A stretch of DNA of 20,986 bases from a virus. A program made the translations under genes and the position numbers. Positions 13,867 to 20,986 of this stretch are shown piece by piece. The DNA lies in IMG/VR virus record IMGVR_UViG_3300031784_000231, positions 1-20,986 of that record. One strand, 5' to 3'. The notes below the pieces were generated by a model. That model was not told where the DNA came from. It saw only the letters and a list, made by a program, of their open reading frames with translations, and did not search any database. The first letter of the stretch is position 1. Each line of letters begins with the position of its first letter.

Positions 13867-13942
13867 GCGATTAGGGGCTTTGATCAAGGAAAAGGTACTG
13901 GACATCGTCCAGCGGATTAAAACGGCTTTAAAGCGGGTCTGA
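13853..13942 (+). CDS. 29-residue cationic amphipathic peptide
   Basis: A very short frame from ATG 13853 to TGA 13940-13942, preceded by GGAGAGG at good spacing, a better site than many neighbouring genes have. The peptide (MEQIKRLGALIKEKVLDIVQ, then RIKTALKRV) places Ile/Leu/Val every three or four residues with Lys/Arg between, giving one amphipathic, strongly basic helix. That form is shared by membrane-active peptides and by small nucleic-acid or protein binders. It overlaps the preceding gene by 14 bases and lies three bases before TerS. Function unknown. Confidence 0.6.
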   Translation: MEQIKRLGALIKEKVLDIVQRIKTALKRV

Positions 13943-13944
13943 GC

Positions 13945-14379
13945 GTGGTTGGTAACCCAAAACGAAGACAGGACATTGCTTTCCTCAACGATATGCCCGA
14001 AGAAATGATCTTCAGCATGGTGGAAAGTGGCAAAAGCATTGCCAACATCTGCATTGAACTCGGGATCAGCAAGCGTGCGCTCGATGACTGGATTGAGGAA
14101 AATGATCACGGTGCTATGATTGCGCGTGCGCGCACGCGTGCAGCAGACCTTTTGGCGTGTGAGACGGTGGAGATCGCGGACGGCATGGATGTCGATCACG
14201 CGCAGCGCGATGTCCAGCGCATCCGAACGCGCCAGTGGCTGGCTGAACGGTGGGATCAGAAGACTTACGGCTTACAAAAAGCCGCACAGGTCAACATCAA
14301 CATCCAAGACCTGCGTATGGCGGCACTGCGCCATACCGAGGTCATCGAAGACTTATCCACAGAAAAACGCGATGATTGA
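13945..14379 (+). CDS. terS: Terminase small subunit (Sf6-like)
   Basis: A 144-residue DNA-recognition subunit of the packaging motor. Residues about 30-55 give a helix-turn-helix (GKSIANICIELGISKRALDD). They are followed by a long charged helix (ARARTRAADLLACETVEIAD) and RDVQRIRTRQWLAERWDQKT with YG, a pattern shared by Sf6-type small terminases. GTG 13945 is used as start; its Shine-Dalgarno is weak, and an internal ATG at 13993 is possible. TerL lies 285 bases downstream. The last codons contain an exact DnaA box, and TerS itself may contain the packaging-initiation site, as in several pac phages. Confidence 0.85.
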   Translation: MVGNPKRRQDIAFLNDMPEEMIFSMVESGKSIANICIELGISKRALDDWIEENDHGAMIARARTRAADLLACETVEIADGMDVDHAQRDVQRIRTRQWLAERWDQKTYGLQKAAQVNINIQDLRMAALRHTEVIEDLSTEKRDD

Positions 14380-14546
14380 ACACACTGGCCTGTGGATAAC
14401 GCAAATCTGCCTACTGATTGAGCAAATCAGGCGTGGTTATCCACATTTGACTTAACATAATGGACATCGTGTTAAATGGATTATGTCAGCAATCTGTAAG
14501 AAAGTATATGAATCAACGACTTAGCGATGCATACCCCTGTGGATAT
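14353..14546 (+). other. DnaA-box cluster, candidate replication origin
   Basis: TTATCCACA, the consensus DnaA box, occurs exactly at 14353-14361 (+), 14391-14399 (-) and 14437-14445 (+). A one-mismatch copy (ATATCCACA on -) is at 14538-14546. An A/T-rich stretch (about 14446-14515) with inverted repeats TTAACA/TGTTAA (14452-14457, 14470-14475) and ACATAAT/ATTATGT (14455-14461, 14480-14486) lies among them and could be an unwinding element. This points to host DnaA recruitment for phage replication, or to DnaA titration. Confidence 0.7.
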
Positions 14547-14664
14547 CTTTTCGCTGTAAAGTGGGCGCGGCCTGCGCCTGGCGCGGCGCGATGCCCCCCC
14601 CTTGCGCGTTTGCGGCGGGGGCGGCTGATGACGCAGCCAAACACCTACCGAATCCCATAACCCG
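14380..14664 (+). other. Non-coding gap between TerS and TerL
   Basis: The left two thirds hold DnaA boxes and A/T-rich inverted repeats. The right third (about 14561-14640) is extremely G+C-rich with a GGCGC...GCGCC hairpin (14564-14578) and eight consecutive C (14594-14601). A 66-codon open frame from 14460 covers both, but its composition does not look like protein. A pac or cos signal could lie here. Confidence 0.55.
14628..14660 (+). other. 10-codon mini-ORF before TerL
   Basis: ATG 14628 follows a G-rich potential Shine-Dalgarno (GGGGGCGG). The frame (MTQPNTYRIP) stops at 14658-14660, four bases before the TerL ATG, which has no Shine-Dalgarno of its own. Translational coupling of TerL is possible. 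Confidence 0.35.
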
Positions 14665-16137
14665 ATGACCACCACCCCTACCCCCACCGCCGCGAAGCAG
14701 GCTGCCCCGAAAAAAATTTCCAATGATTTGGTGGCGAATAACCCTTTTGTCGAATTCGTCAAGCTGTACAAGCACAACCCTGTGCTGTTTGTGCGCGAGG
14801 TGCTCAACACTGAGCCTGACCAGTGGCAGATTGAATTTTTGAATCACATTGCCAATGGCAACCGCCGTATCTCTGTGAGGTCTGGACACGGCGTTGGCAA
14901 GTCCACCGCTGCAAGCTGGGCGATGATTTGGTATCTGTTCCTAAGATTTCCGGTCAAGGTGGTGGTCACAGCACCGACCAGCTCACAGCTCTACGATGCC
15001 TTATTTGCCGAGGTCAAGCGTTGGGTGAAGGTGCTGCCGCCCATGCTGGCCGAGCAATTGGATGTGAAGCAGGACCGTATTGAGGTGATTGGCGCAAACG
15101 AGGAGGCGTTCATCTCGGCCAGAACATCGAGGGCAGAGCAGCCCGAAGCCTTGCAAGGGGTTCACAGTGATCATGTGATGCTGGTGGGAGATGAGGCATC
15201 CGGTATACCTGAGAAGGTGTTTGAGGCGGCTTCTGGCTCAATGTCCGGTCACAACGCTGTGACGCTGTTGCTGGGAAATCCGGTGCGTTCCAGCGGATTC
15301 TTCTACGACACCCATAACCGTTTGGCGGGGGATTGGGTGACGATGAAGGTGAGTTGCGCCGACTCGCCAAGGGTCAGTGAGGCGTACATCGAAGAGATGA
15401 AGGCGCGTTACGGTGAGGAGTCCAACGCCTACCGCATCCGCGTCTTGGGTGAGTTTCCGAAGTCTGACGAAGACACGGTGATACCGATGGAATTGCTGGA
15501 CTTGGCGATGAATCGGGATGTAGAGGCGAGTCCCTATGCGCCATTGGTGTGGGGCTTGGATGTGGCACGCTTTGGCTCGGACCGTTCCGCACTGTGCAAG
15601 CGCCGTGGTAACGCGGTGACTGAGCCTATTAAGACTTGGAAGAATCTAGATTTGATGCAGTTGACGGGTGCGGTGGTGGCCGAGTACGAGATATTGCCGC
15701 CATCTGAGAGGCCGACAGAGATACTTGTGGACAGCATTGGACTTGGCGCTGGCGTGGTTGACCGCTTGAGAGAGTTGAATCTGCCAGCTCGCGGTATCAA
15801 TGTGAGCGAGTCACCGGCCATGGGTACGACATACCGAAACTTAAAGGCCGAGCTTTGGTACAAGGCCAAGTCGTGGTTGGAGCAAAGGGACTGCCGTCTG
15901 CCAAAGGATGAGCTGCTGATTGCTGAGTTGGCGACAGTCAGGTATTCGTTTACCTCTAACGGCAAGATTCAGATTGAGGGTAAAGATGAGATCAGAAAGC
16001 GTGGTTTGGCCTCACCGGACAAGGCTGATGCGTTTTGTTTGACCTTTGCGTCTGATGCTGTGATTGGCATGATGGGGTCAAAGGCCAGCACGAAGTGGAG
16101 TCAACCGTTGAAAAGAAACCTATCAAGGGTTGCATAA
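14665..16137 (+). CDS. terL: Terminase large subunit (packaging ATPase-nuclease)
   Basis: A 490-residue protein that pumps DNA into the prohead and cuts the concatemer. The ATPase half has Walker A GHGVGKST (74-81) and Walker B VMLVGDEAS (D176, E177). The RNase-H-like nuclease half shows GLDVARFG (D299), VDSIGLGAG (D356) and SPDKADAF (D455), the three metal-binding acids. Length and motif order match P22/Sf6-type large terminases. ATG 14665 lacks a Shine-Dalgarno; the N-terminal Thr/Pro-rich 20 residues may be a flexible leader. It lies downstream of TerS across the DnaA-box gap. Confidence 0.95.
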   Translation: MTTTPTPTAAKQAAPKKISNDLVANNPFVEFVKLYKHNPVLFVREVLNTEPDQWQIEFLNHIANGNRRISVRSGHGVGKSTAASWAMIWYLFLRFPVKVVVTAPTSSQLYDALFAEVKRWVKVLPPMLAEQLDVKQDRIEVIGANEEAFISARTSRAEQPEALQGVHSDHVMLVGDEASGIPEKVFEAASGSMSGHNAVTLLLGNPVRSSGFFYDTHNRLAGDWVTMKVSCADSPRVSEAYIEEMKARYGEESNAYRIRVLGEFPKSDEDTVIPMELLDLAMNRDVEASPYAPLVWGLDVARFGSDRSALCKRRGNAVTEPIKTWKNLDLMQLTGAVVAEYEILPPSERPTEILVDSIGLGAGVVDRLRELNLPARGINVSESPAMGTTYRNLKAELWYKAKSWLEQRDCRLPKDELLIAELATVRYSFTSNGKIQIEGKDEIRKRGLASPDKADAFCLTFASDAVIGMMGSKASTKWSQPLKRNLSRVA

Positions 16138-16160
16138 TTCGTTTATTCAAGGAGTAACGC

Positions 16161-16355
16161 ATGAAGATGACCAAGGCACAAAAGAAAGTTGGCAAGGTGA
16201 TGGGCGAATTCAAGTCTGGCACATTGCACTCTGGCAAAGGCGGCAAAGTAGTCAAGAATCCCAAGCAGGCCATCGCCATTGCGTTGTCCGAAGCCAAGAT
16301 GCCCATGCGCGGTGCGCGTACAGCGAAGAACATGAAGACCAAGGGAATGCGTTAA
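16161..16355 (+). CDS. Small Lys-rich phage protein (DUF6496-like)
   Basis: A 64-residue basic protein: KKVGKVMGEFKSGTLHSGKG followed by KVVKNPKQAIAIALSEA and a Lys/Met-rich end. This pattern (LHSGKxGKxVKxxKQAIAIALSEA) is the DUF6496-type small protein seen in many phages and some bacteria; function unknown, possibly DNA-binding because of charge. ATG 16161 has a strong AAGGAG upstream. Its stop overlaps the next ATG (TAATG). Confidence 0.85.
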   Translation: MKMTKAQKKVGKVMGEFKSGTLHSGKGGKVVKNPKQAIAIALSEAKMPMRGARTAKNMKTKGMR

Positions 16356-16831
16356 TGGCTACCTTGAAACGCACCATGGATCAGGCCATGGACAAAGACG
16401 AGGGTTATGAGGATGGCAAGAGCTGTCCCATGCCCACGCAAGACATCACGCTGAACTTGAAGAATCGCGGCAAGGCGATTGCGTCTGCGAACTACGGTCC
16501 TGAGAATCCTGCGCTGCCCAACAAGCAGTATTGGATGGAGATGGCCAAAGAGTGGGGCGTGGACGCTCAAGACGCGAAGATGAGCCGTTGCGGTAATTGC
16601 GCGGCGTTCAACCAAGATGATGGAATGCTCGATTGCATTGCCAAGGGCATTGGCGATGAGGGCGATCCTTGGGGCATGATTGAGGCTGGCGACTTGGGGT
16701 ATTGCGAGATATTCGACTTCAAGTGCGCGGCCAGCAGAACTTGCTCGGCTTGGGTGGTGGATGAAGAAGAGGAAGAGGAAGAGCCAGAGTCATTGCTGAC
16801 AATCAAGATTGGGGTTAAAGGTGAAGAGTAA
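16355..16831 (+). CDS. Cys-rich probable metal-binding protein with acidic tail
   Basis: A 158-residue protein. Cysteines C79 and C82 (CGNC), C94 (MLDC), C117 (GYC), C124 and C130 (CAASRTCSAW) form a compact six-Cys set suited to zinc or iron-sulfur binding; the ending CSAW is familiar from similar phage proteins of unknown role. C24 is separate. After the Cys region comes an acidic run (DEEEEEEEPES, about 136-146), then TIKIGVKGEE. The start ATG 16355 overlaps the previous stop; the longer open frame from 16130 duplicates the DUF6496 gene in another frame and is not used. Confidence 0.75.
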   Translation: MATLKRTMDQAMDKDEGYEDGKSCPMPTQDITLNLKNRGKAIASANYGPENPALPNKQYWMEMAKEWGVDAQDAKMSRCGNCAAFNQDDGMLDCIAKGIGDEGDPWGMIEAGDLGYCEIFDFKCAASRTCSAWVVDEEEEEEEPESLLTIKIGVKGEE

Positions 16832-16982
16832 GACTGGTTTGTACGCCAACATCCACGCCAAGCAAAAACGCATCGCCGCAGGCTCTGGCGAGAAGATGAA
16901 CAAAGTGGGATCAAAGGCAGCGCCATCTGCTGCTGACTTCAAGCTGGCGGCCAAGACCGCCAAGAAGAAGCCCAAGAAGTGA
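16821..16982 (+). CDS. 53-residue basic protein (GLYANIHAKQKRIAAGSGE type)
   Basis: A short frame with a GTG start at 16821, overlapping the previous gene by 11 bases and ending at TGA 16980-16982. KSKTGLYANIHAKQKRIAAG then SGEKMNKVGSKAAPSAADF and a Lys-rich tail matches a small basic protein often found near the terminase and portal of freshwater and marine phages. Function unknown; a DNA- or head-associated role is possible. GGGG lies about six bases upstream. The next gene's GTG overlaps its stop (GTGA). Confidence 0.82.
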   Translation: MKSKTGLYANIHAKQKRIAAGSGEKMNKVGSKAAPSAADFKLAAKTAKKKPKK

Positions 16983-17677
16983 TCTCACCCATATGCATCA
17001 GCACAGTCACTGGCAAAGGTTTGCGGGTGATGCTCACAAGCATTGCAGAGTACTGTCCAGAAGTGCCTGTGTATTTGCGCGGAAGAGAGTCCATCATTGG
17101 CGGCTTTGACGCTGACCTTAAAGTCTTTGGTGCGCCGCACAATTTCGGTGAGGATTACAACGACATCATGGATCGCGCCTTTGCCGATGGGTTTGAGTCG
17201 GTGATCTGCGCCAACGATGACATTGTGCTGACACCCACCAGCTACCGTCTGCTGATGGAGGATGTGGCGCAGTTGAAAGAGGAAACCGGCGAGCCTGTGG
17301 GGTGGGTTTCAGCGCGTTGTGATGCGGCCAGACCTGTGCAAAATGTGCGAAGCAATCCCTTTGGGCAGCAGTTGCACTACTTCAAGTACCCCTATGAAGA
17401 CGCAATTGTGCCGCTGGAATGCCCATCCCCTATCTTTGCATGGATTGGCGCTGATGCGTGGAGCGCGGCCAAGTTTCCACCGCTAAATTGGTACTCCGAT
17501 GATGTGCACTGCGAGGATTTGAGAAAAGCAGGCTTTCACCACTACTTGAGTCGGTCATATGTGCACCATATTGGCAGCCAGACAATTGGACAAAATGGCG
17601 AAAGACTGATTCAGCAGGCCATGCCGTGGCTGCGTAAACACAGACCTGAATATGCCAAGCAATGGTTTAACTCTTAA
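16979..17677 (+). CDS. GT-A-type glycosyltransferase
   Basis: A 232-residue protein. The first strand PICISTVTGKGLRVMLTSIA and the pattern FADGFESVICANDDIVLTP carry an Asp-rich metal-binding site (D80, D81) as in nucleotide-sugar-dependent GT-A enzymes. ECPSPIFAWIGADAWSAA and a late DVHCEDLRKAGF plus His pair (SYVHHIG) resemble the acceptor/acidic end of GT2-like enzymes. It could add sugar to phage DNA, to a virion protein or to a host surface structure; sequence does not say which. A GTG start at 16979 overlaps the previous gene. It is inserted between terminase and portal with a methyltransferase. Confidence 0.8.
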   Translation: MISPICISTVTGKGLRVMLTSIAEYCPEVPVYLRGRESIIGGFDADLKVFGAPHNFGEDYNDIMDRAFADGFESVICANDDIVLTPTSYRLLMEDVAQLKEETGEPVGWVSARCDAARPVQNVRSNPFGQQLHYFKYPYEDAIVPLECPSPIFAWIGADAWSAAKFPPLNWYSDDVHCEDLRKAGFHHYLSRSYVHHIGSQTIGQNGERLIQQAMPWLRKHRPEYAKQWFNS

Positions 17678-18209
17678 TCTGGGTTCGGGCAAGGACTACA
17701 AGCCTGACTGCGTGAATGCTGACATTCGTGCAGATGTTGGCGCTGATTGGGTGCTGGATATTTGCAAATTGTCACTAGGTGAAGTCATACAGTCACCAGT
17801 TGGGCTGGTGACTATTAAGCCTTTTTGCTTTGACAGGATCATCGCCAATGATGTGTTGGAGCACATACCGGACTTGGTGACGGCCATGACAAACTGTCGG
17901 GATTTGTTGCGTGAAGGCGGCGAGATGCACATTCATGTGCCGTATGACTTGAGTCATGGCGCGTGGCAAGACCCGACTCATGTGCGTGCGTTTAACGAAA
18001 AGTCGTGGGTGTACTACTGCGAGTGGGCGTGGTACTTGGGCTGGAAAGGTAGTCGGTTTGAGTTGACGCATTTGCAAATGAGTCTCAGCAATTACGGTGC
18101 AAGCCTAGAATTGCCACAAGATGAAATACTGCGACTGCCGCGAGCAGTTGACTCCATGTATGTGATTTTGAAGAAAGTGCCCTATGAAGACACCCGCGTG
18201 GCAGCGTAA
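17652..18209 (+). CDS. SAM-dependent class I methyltransferase
   Basis: A 185-residue protein with a Rossmann-type methyltransferase core: motif I LNLGSGKDY (8-16) for SAM binding, acidic VNADIRAD after strand 2, IIANDVLEHIPDLVTAMTN for strand 4, and LLREGGEMHIHVPYD for strand 5. HGAWQDPTHVRAFNEKSW is typical of small-molecule or sugar-acting members near glycosyltransferases. It overlaps the glycosyltransferase gene by 26 bases and the next gene by 26. No Shine-Dalgarno is seen at ATG 17652. The pair probably modifies one glycan or nucleoside; the substrate is unknown. Confidence 0.85.
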   Translation: MPSNGLTLNLGSGKDYKPDCVNADIRADVGADWVLDICKLSLGEVIQSPVGLVTIKPFCFDRIIANDVLEHIPDLVTAMTNCRDLLREGGEMHIHVPYDLSHGAWQDPTHVRAFNEKSWVYYCEWAWYLGWKGSRFELTHLQMSLSNYGASLELPQDEILRLPRAVDSMYVILKKVPYEDTRVAA

Positions 18210-18474
18210 AGAGGGAAAGAATCCGAGTGGCGGCCTGAATGCGAAGGGACGCGCCAGCGCAAAAGCCGAGGGCATGAATCTGAAAGCGCCTGTCAAGAGT
18301 GGCGACAACCCGCGCAGGGCCTCATTCCTTGCGAGAATGGGCAATATGCCAGGCCCCGAGTACAAAAACGGCGAGCCAACGCGCTTGCTGTTGAGTCTGA
18401 AGGCGTGGGGCGCGTCAAGTAAGGCCGATGCTAGGAAAACGGCAAAAGCCATATCTGCAAGGAACAAGAAATGA
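18184..18474 (+). CDS. Small basic phage protein (DUF6321-like)
   Basis: A 96-residue protein beginning TPAWQRKEGKNPSGGLNAKG, with ARASAKAEG-like Lys/Ala content and NPRRASFLARMGNMPGPEY, ending in a basic helix. This KEGKNPxGGLNxKGR pattern is the DUF6321 type widely found in phages next to head genes; function unknown. It overlaps the methyltransferase by 26 bases and the portal gene by four (ATGA), so it is translated with the portal. Confidence 0.88.
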   Translation: MKTPAWQRKEGKNPSGGLNAKGRASAKAEGMNLKAPVKSGDNPRRASFLARMGNMPGPEYKNGEPTRLLLSLKAWGASSKADARKTAKAISARNKK

Positions 18475-20660
18475 TCAACGACATGAACATCAGCACCGAC
18501 ATCGCGGCCATTGAGCCGATGGACGACACCGAGTTGCAGGGCATCGTCTCTGGCGAGTTGGAGGACGCTGTCAGCTACATCGACTCTGATGTCTCCCCCA
18601 TCCGAGCCAAGGGAACTGAGTATTACCGTGGCGACCCCTTTGGCAATGAGGAAGATGGGCGAAGCCAAGTCGTGGCCATGGAAGTGCGCGACACGGTGTC
18701 AGCCATGCTGCCAAGCCTCATGCGTGTGTTTTTCAGCAGTGAGAATGTCGTGGAATTTGTGCCTCGCGGTCCTGAAGATGTGACAGGCGCACAGCAGGCG
18801 ACTGACTACGCCAACTATGTCTTCACCAACGACAACAACGGTTTCATGACCACCTATGCGTTGTTCAAAGACTCGCTGGTACGCAAATGCGGCATTGCCA
18901 AGTACTGGTGGGATGAGGTGGATGAGGTCAAGATTGACGAGTACTCGGGACTCGATGACCAGACCGTACAAGTACTGATGCAAGAGGGTGCAGAGGTCAA
19001 GATTGTGGTCAGCTATCCTGACCCATCAATGCCCATGGACATGATGCAGCCACAGGTTGATCCGGCCACCGGCTTGCCAATGCCTATGCAGCAACCCATG
19101 TTGCACGATGTGCAGATCAAGCGCACCACCAAAGATGGGCGTATCCGCATCATGGCTGTGCCGCCTGAAGAGTTGATCATTGACCGCAGAGCGAGATCAT
19201 TTGAGGATGCAGGCATCATCGCCCACCGTCAGATGGCAACCGTGGACGATTTGCTCAAGATGGGCTACGAGCTGGAGGAGATTGAGGAGAACATCTCCAG
19301 CACCGACTTGGACTCCAATGATGAGTATTTGGCGCGTCAGCCACTCTCCACCACCTTGGGCGCGGGTGACAGTCTGAATCCTGGCCAACGCCGTGTTTTG
19401 TATGTCGAGTCCTATATGCGCGTGGACTATGACGGTGACGGCATCGCTGAGTTGCGTAAGGTTTGTTGCATGGGTTCAGGCTACACCGTGGTGCGGAATC
19501 TTCCGGCCAGCTACATCCCATTTGTGGACTTCCCATGTGATCCAGAGCCACACACCAGCCCATTGGAAGCCATGTCAGTATTCGATCTGACGCACGACAT
19601 TCAGGAAATCAAGTCCGAAATATTGCGAAACACCTTGGACTCGCTGGCGCAGTCGATCCATCCACGCACAGCAGTGGTGGAAGGACAGGTCAACATTGAC
19701 GATGTGCTGAACAACGAGACAGGTGCAATTATTCGGATGAGAGCGCCAGGCATGGTGCAACCGTTCAGCTCACCCTTTGTCGGACAGGCCGCATTCCCCA
19801 TGTTGGACTACATGGACGCAATGCGCGAAGACCGTACCGGCATGAGCAAAGCCGCCATGGGTTTAGACCCTGACGCTTTGCAGTCCACTACCAAGGCTGC
19901 TGTGGCGGCCACCGTGAGCGCCAGCCAAAGCCGTTTGGAGTTGCAAGCTCGACTCTTGGCCGAGGGCATGAAGAAGCTGTTTAAGGGCATTCTGTACCTG
20001 ATCACCACCCACCAAGACAAGCCCCGCATGGTGCGCCTGCGTAATGAGTGGGTGGAGATTGACCCACGCGTCTGGAATAACTCCATGGATGTATCAATCA
20101 ACATTGGCTTGGGTAACGGTGACACCAATGACCGCATCCAAGCACTGACCATGATTGCTGGCAAGCAAGAGCAGATCATGCAGCAGTTTGGCTTGGGCAA
20201 TCCTGTGGTGACACCAGCGATGTACATCCGCACGATTCAGAAGATCATTGAGTTGTCAGGCTTCAAAGACGCATCAAGCTATTTCCAAGCACTGCCTGCC
20301 GACTACCAGATGCCACAAGAAGACGCACCGAAACCGACACCCGAAGAAGTGCTGGCGCAGGTGCAGGCGCAGTCTATCCAAGCTGACATCCAGAAGAAGG
20401 CTGCCGAGCTGGAATTGAAGCGCGAGCAGATGATCCGCGATGACGATTATCGAAGAGATCAATTGGCACAAGACTTAATGCTCAAGAAGTACGAATTAGA
20501 GTTAAAGTACCAGACACAAATTGGGACGGCAGAAATTGTGGCCATGCAGAACATTGACCGAGAGGCGATGAAGCAAGAGGCGGCGATTGTGCAGCAGGCT
20601 GTGCAGACGGCGGCCAGCGTCCCGCCACCACCTATTAACTTCAATGGAATGGCGCAATGA
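18471..20660 (+). CDS. Portal protein
   Basis: A 729-residue protein forming the dodecameric ring through which DNA enters the head. The length and order match P22-like podovirus portals: an N-terminal charged region, GTEYYRGDPFGNEEDGRSQV then the wing region with VRDTVSAMLPSLMRVFF, a Pro/Met-rich loop (about 184-215), VPPEELIIDRRARSFEDAG, and DLTHDIQEIKSEILRNTLDS. The C-terminal 100 residues are a charged coiled-coil (QADIQKKAAELELKREQMIR), like the portal barrel or its linker. The start ATG 18471 has AAGGA upstream and overlaps the DUF6321-like gene. It contacts TerL and the connector proteins. Confidence 0.92.
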   Translation: MINDMNISTDIAAIEPMDDTELQGIVSGELEDAVSYIDSDVSPIRAKGTEYYRGDPFGNEEDGRSQVVAMEVRDTVSAMLPSLMRVFFSSENVVEFVPRGPEDVTGAQQATDYANYVFTNDNNGFMTTYALFKDSLVRKCGIAKYWWDEVDEVKIDEYSGLDDQTVQVLMQEGAEVKIVVSYPDPSMPMDMMQPQVDPATGLPMPMQQPMLHDVQIKRTTKDGRIRIMAVPPEELIIDRRARSFEDAGIIAHRQMATVDDLLKMGYELEEIEENISSTDLDSNDEYLARQPLSTTLGAGDSLNPGQRRVLYVESYMRVDYDGDGIAELRKVCCMGSGYTVVRNLPASYIPFVDFPCDPEPHTSPLEAMSVFDLTHDIQEIKSEILRNTLDSLAQSIHPRTAVVEGQVNIDDVLNNETGAIIRMRAPGMVQPFSSPFVGQAAFPMLDYMDAMREDRTGMSKAAMGLDPDALQSTTKAAVAATVSASQSRLELQARLLAEGMKKLFKGILYLITTHQDKPRMVRLRNEWVEIDPRVWNNSMDVSINIGLGNGDTNDRIQALTMIAGKQEQIMQQFGLGNPVVTPAMYIRTIQKIIELSGFKDASSYFQALPADYQMPQEDAPKPTPEEVLAQVQAQSIQADIQKKAAELELKREQMIRDDDYRRDQLAQDLMLKKYELELKYQTQIGTAEIVAMQNIDREAMKQEAAIVQQAVQTAASVPPPPINFNGMAQ

Positions 20661-20917
20661 ACGAAGAACAGGTCAGGAAGGGGCGCAAGTCCGAGCAGTT
20701 TATGCAGGACGAGGTTTTCTCGACTGCGATTGAGAAGATGCGTGGCGACTTGCACTGGGAGTTTGAGAGTAGCAAGCCCGAGGAAGTTGCCAAGCGCGAA
20801 ATCTGTTGGGCGCAGTTGCGTGCCATTGAGAATTTCAAAAATGAATTGATCAAATTGATTGATAACGGCAAGGTGGCACAGCGTGCCATTGAGCGAGCAC
20901 AAAAAAATCTTGTTTAA
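20657..20917 (+). CDS. Small portal-adjacent protein
   Basis: An 86-residue protein (MNEEQVRKGRKSEQFMQDEV..., with WAQLRAIENFKNELIKLIDN). Highly helical and charged. Similar small proteins often sit between portal and scaffold genes in podoviruses; function unknown, probably an assembly factor. Its ATG overlaps the portal stop by four bases. Confidence 0.8.
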   Translation: MNEEQVRKGRKSEQFMQDEVFSTAIEKMRGDLHWEFESSKPEEVAKREICWAQLRAIENFKNELIKLIDNGKVAQRAIERAQKNLV

Positions 20918-20933
20918 TTGAGGAAATAGACCA

Positions 20934-20986
20934 ATGCAAACAGTAGCACCAACGCCAGCGGCGAGTGTTGTTCAGGGTCCGATGAA
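20934..20986 (+). CDS. Start of a partial gene, probable scaffold protein
   Basis: An ATG at 20934 with GAGG nine bases upstream begins MQTVAPTPAASVVQGPM and runs off the window end. Only 17 complete codons are visible. A Thr/Pro/Ala-rich start directly after portal and the small adjacent gene fits a scaffold, but the visible sequence cannot prove this. Confidence 0.5.
   Translation, partial: MQTVAPTPAASVVQGPM

Noticed and set aside
14460-14660. 66-codon frame in the TerS-TerL gap
   Set aside because: It spans DnaA boxes and the G+C-rich tract, has no RBS and low-quality Arg/Pro/Ala composition; only its last 10 codons may matter as a mini-ORF.
14521-14889. 122-codon minus-strand frame across the TerL start
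   Set aside because: Antisense to TerL; Arg/Gly/Ala/His-rich shadow with no support.

Overview
The window looks like part of a tailed double-stranded DNA phage genome, probably podovirus-like. The large terminase subunit has about 490 residues, the portal about 729, and the small terminase subunit resembles the Sf6 type. The host is probably a freshwater beta-proteobacterium (Burkholderiales-like). That is an inference from general protein style and moderate base composition, not from any diagnostic gene. No integrase, DNA polymerase, RNA polymerase, tRNA or CRISPR array was seen.

Layout. Bases 1-3803 (+) hold the end of a late gene module: the 3' part of a long virion or ejection-type protein and an 870-residue protein with a possible glycosylase-like domain. 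A leftward cluster follows at 6810-3804 (-). It has about 14 very small genes joined mostly by 4-base stop/start overlaps: an AlpA-type regulator, several winged-helix or ribbon-helix-helix-like proteins, three tiny membrane proteins and unknowns. It reads from a strong sigma70-type promoter at 6848-6875. The divergent control region, 6811-7038, also holds a possible short RNA ending in a UUCG-loop terminator. Rightward from 7039 come a Cro/CI-like HTH protein (possibly leaderless), a RuvC-like resolvase, a small helical protein, a Cas4/RecB-like nuclease with four cysteines, and an SSB-like protein with an acidic tail, closed by a strong terminator at 9722-9750.

A second rightward block holds an orphan cytosine-C5 methyltransferase, a TOPRIM primase fused to a RepA-like helicase, a dense cluster of GGGAACA repeats overlapped by a 49-codon ORF, an unknown 224-residue protein, a 29-residue cationic amphipathic peptide and TerS. 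Between TerS and TerL lies a 285-base region which, with the end of TerS, carries four DnaA-box matches, three of them exact. Packaging and head genes follow: TerL, then an accessory cassette (two small basic proteins, a Cys-rich protein, a glycosyltransferase, a SAM methyltransferase, a DUF6321-type protein), then the portal, a small portal-adjacent protein and the first codons of a probable scaffold gene. The structural genes evidently continue past the right end and come back at the left end, so the window is probably a cut from a circularly permuted or circular map.

How it works together (inference). The leftward genes are the early, host-directed set. The rightward recombination and replication genes appear to rely on host polymerase, with the primase-helicase and DnaA boxes marking where host machinery is recruited. 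The terminase, portal and virion genes are the late set. The most unusual parts are the DnaA-box cluster inside the packaging module, the GGGAACA repeat/cruciform element, the compact small-gene operon and the sugar/methyl-transfer cassette between TerL and the portal.
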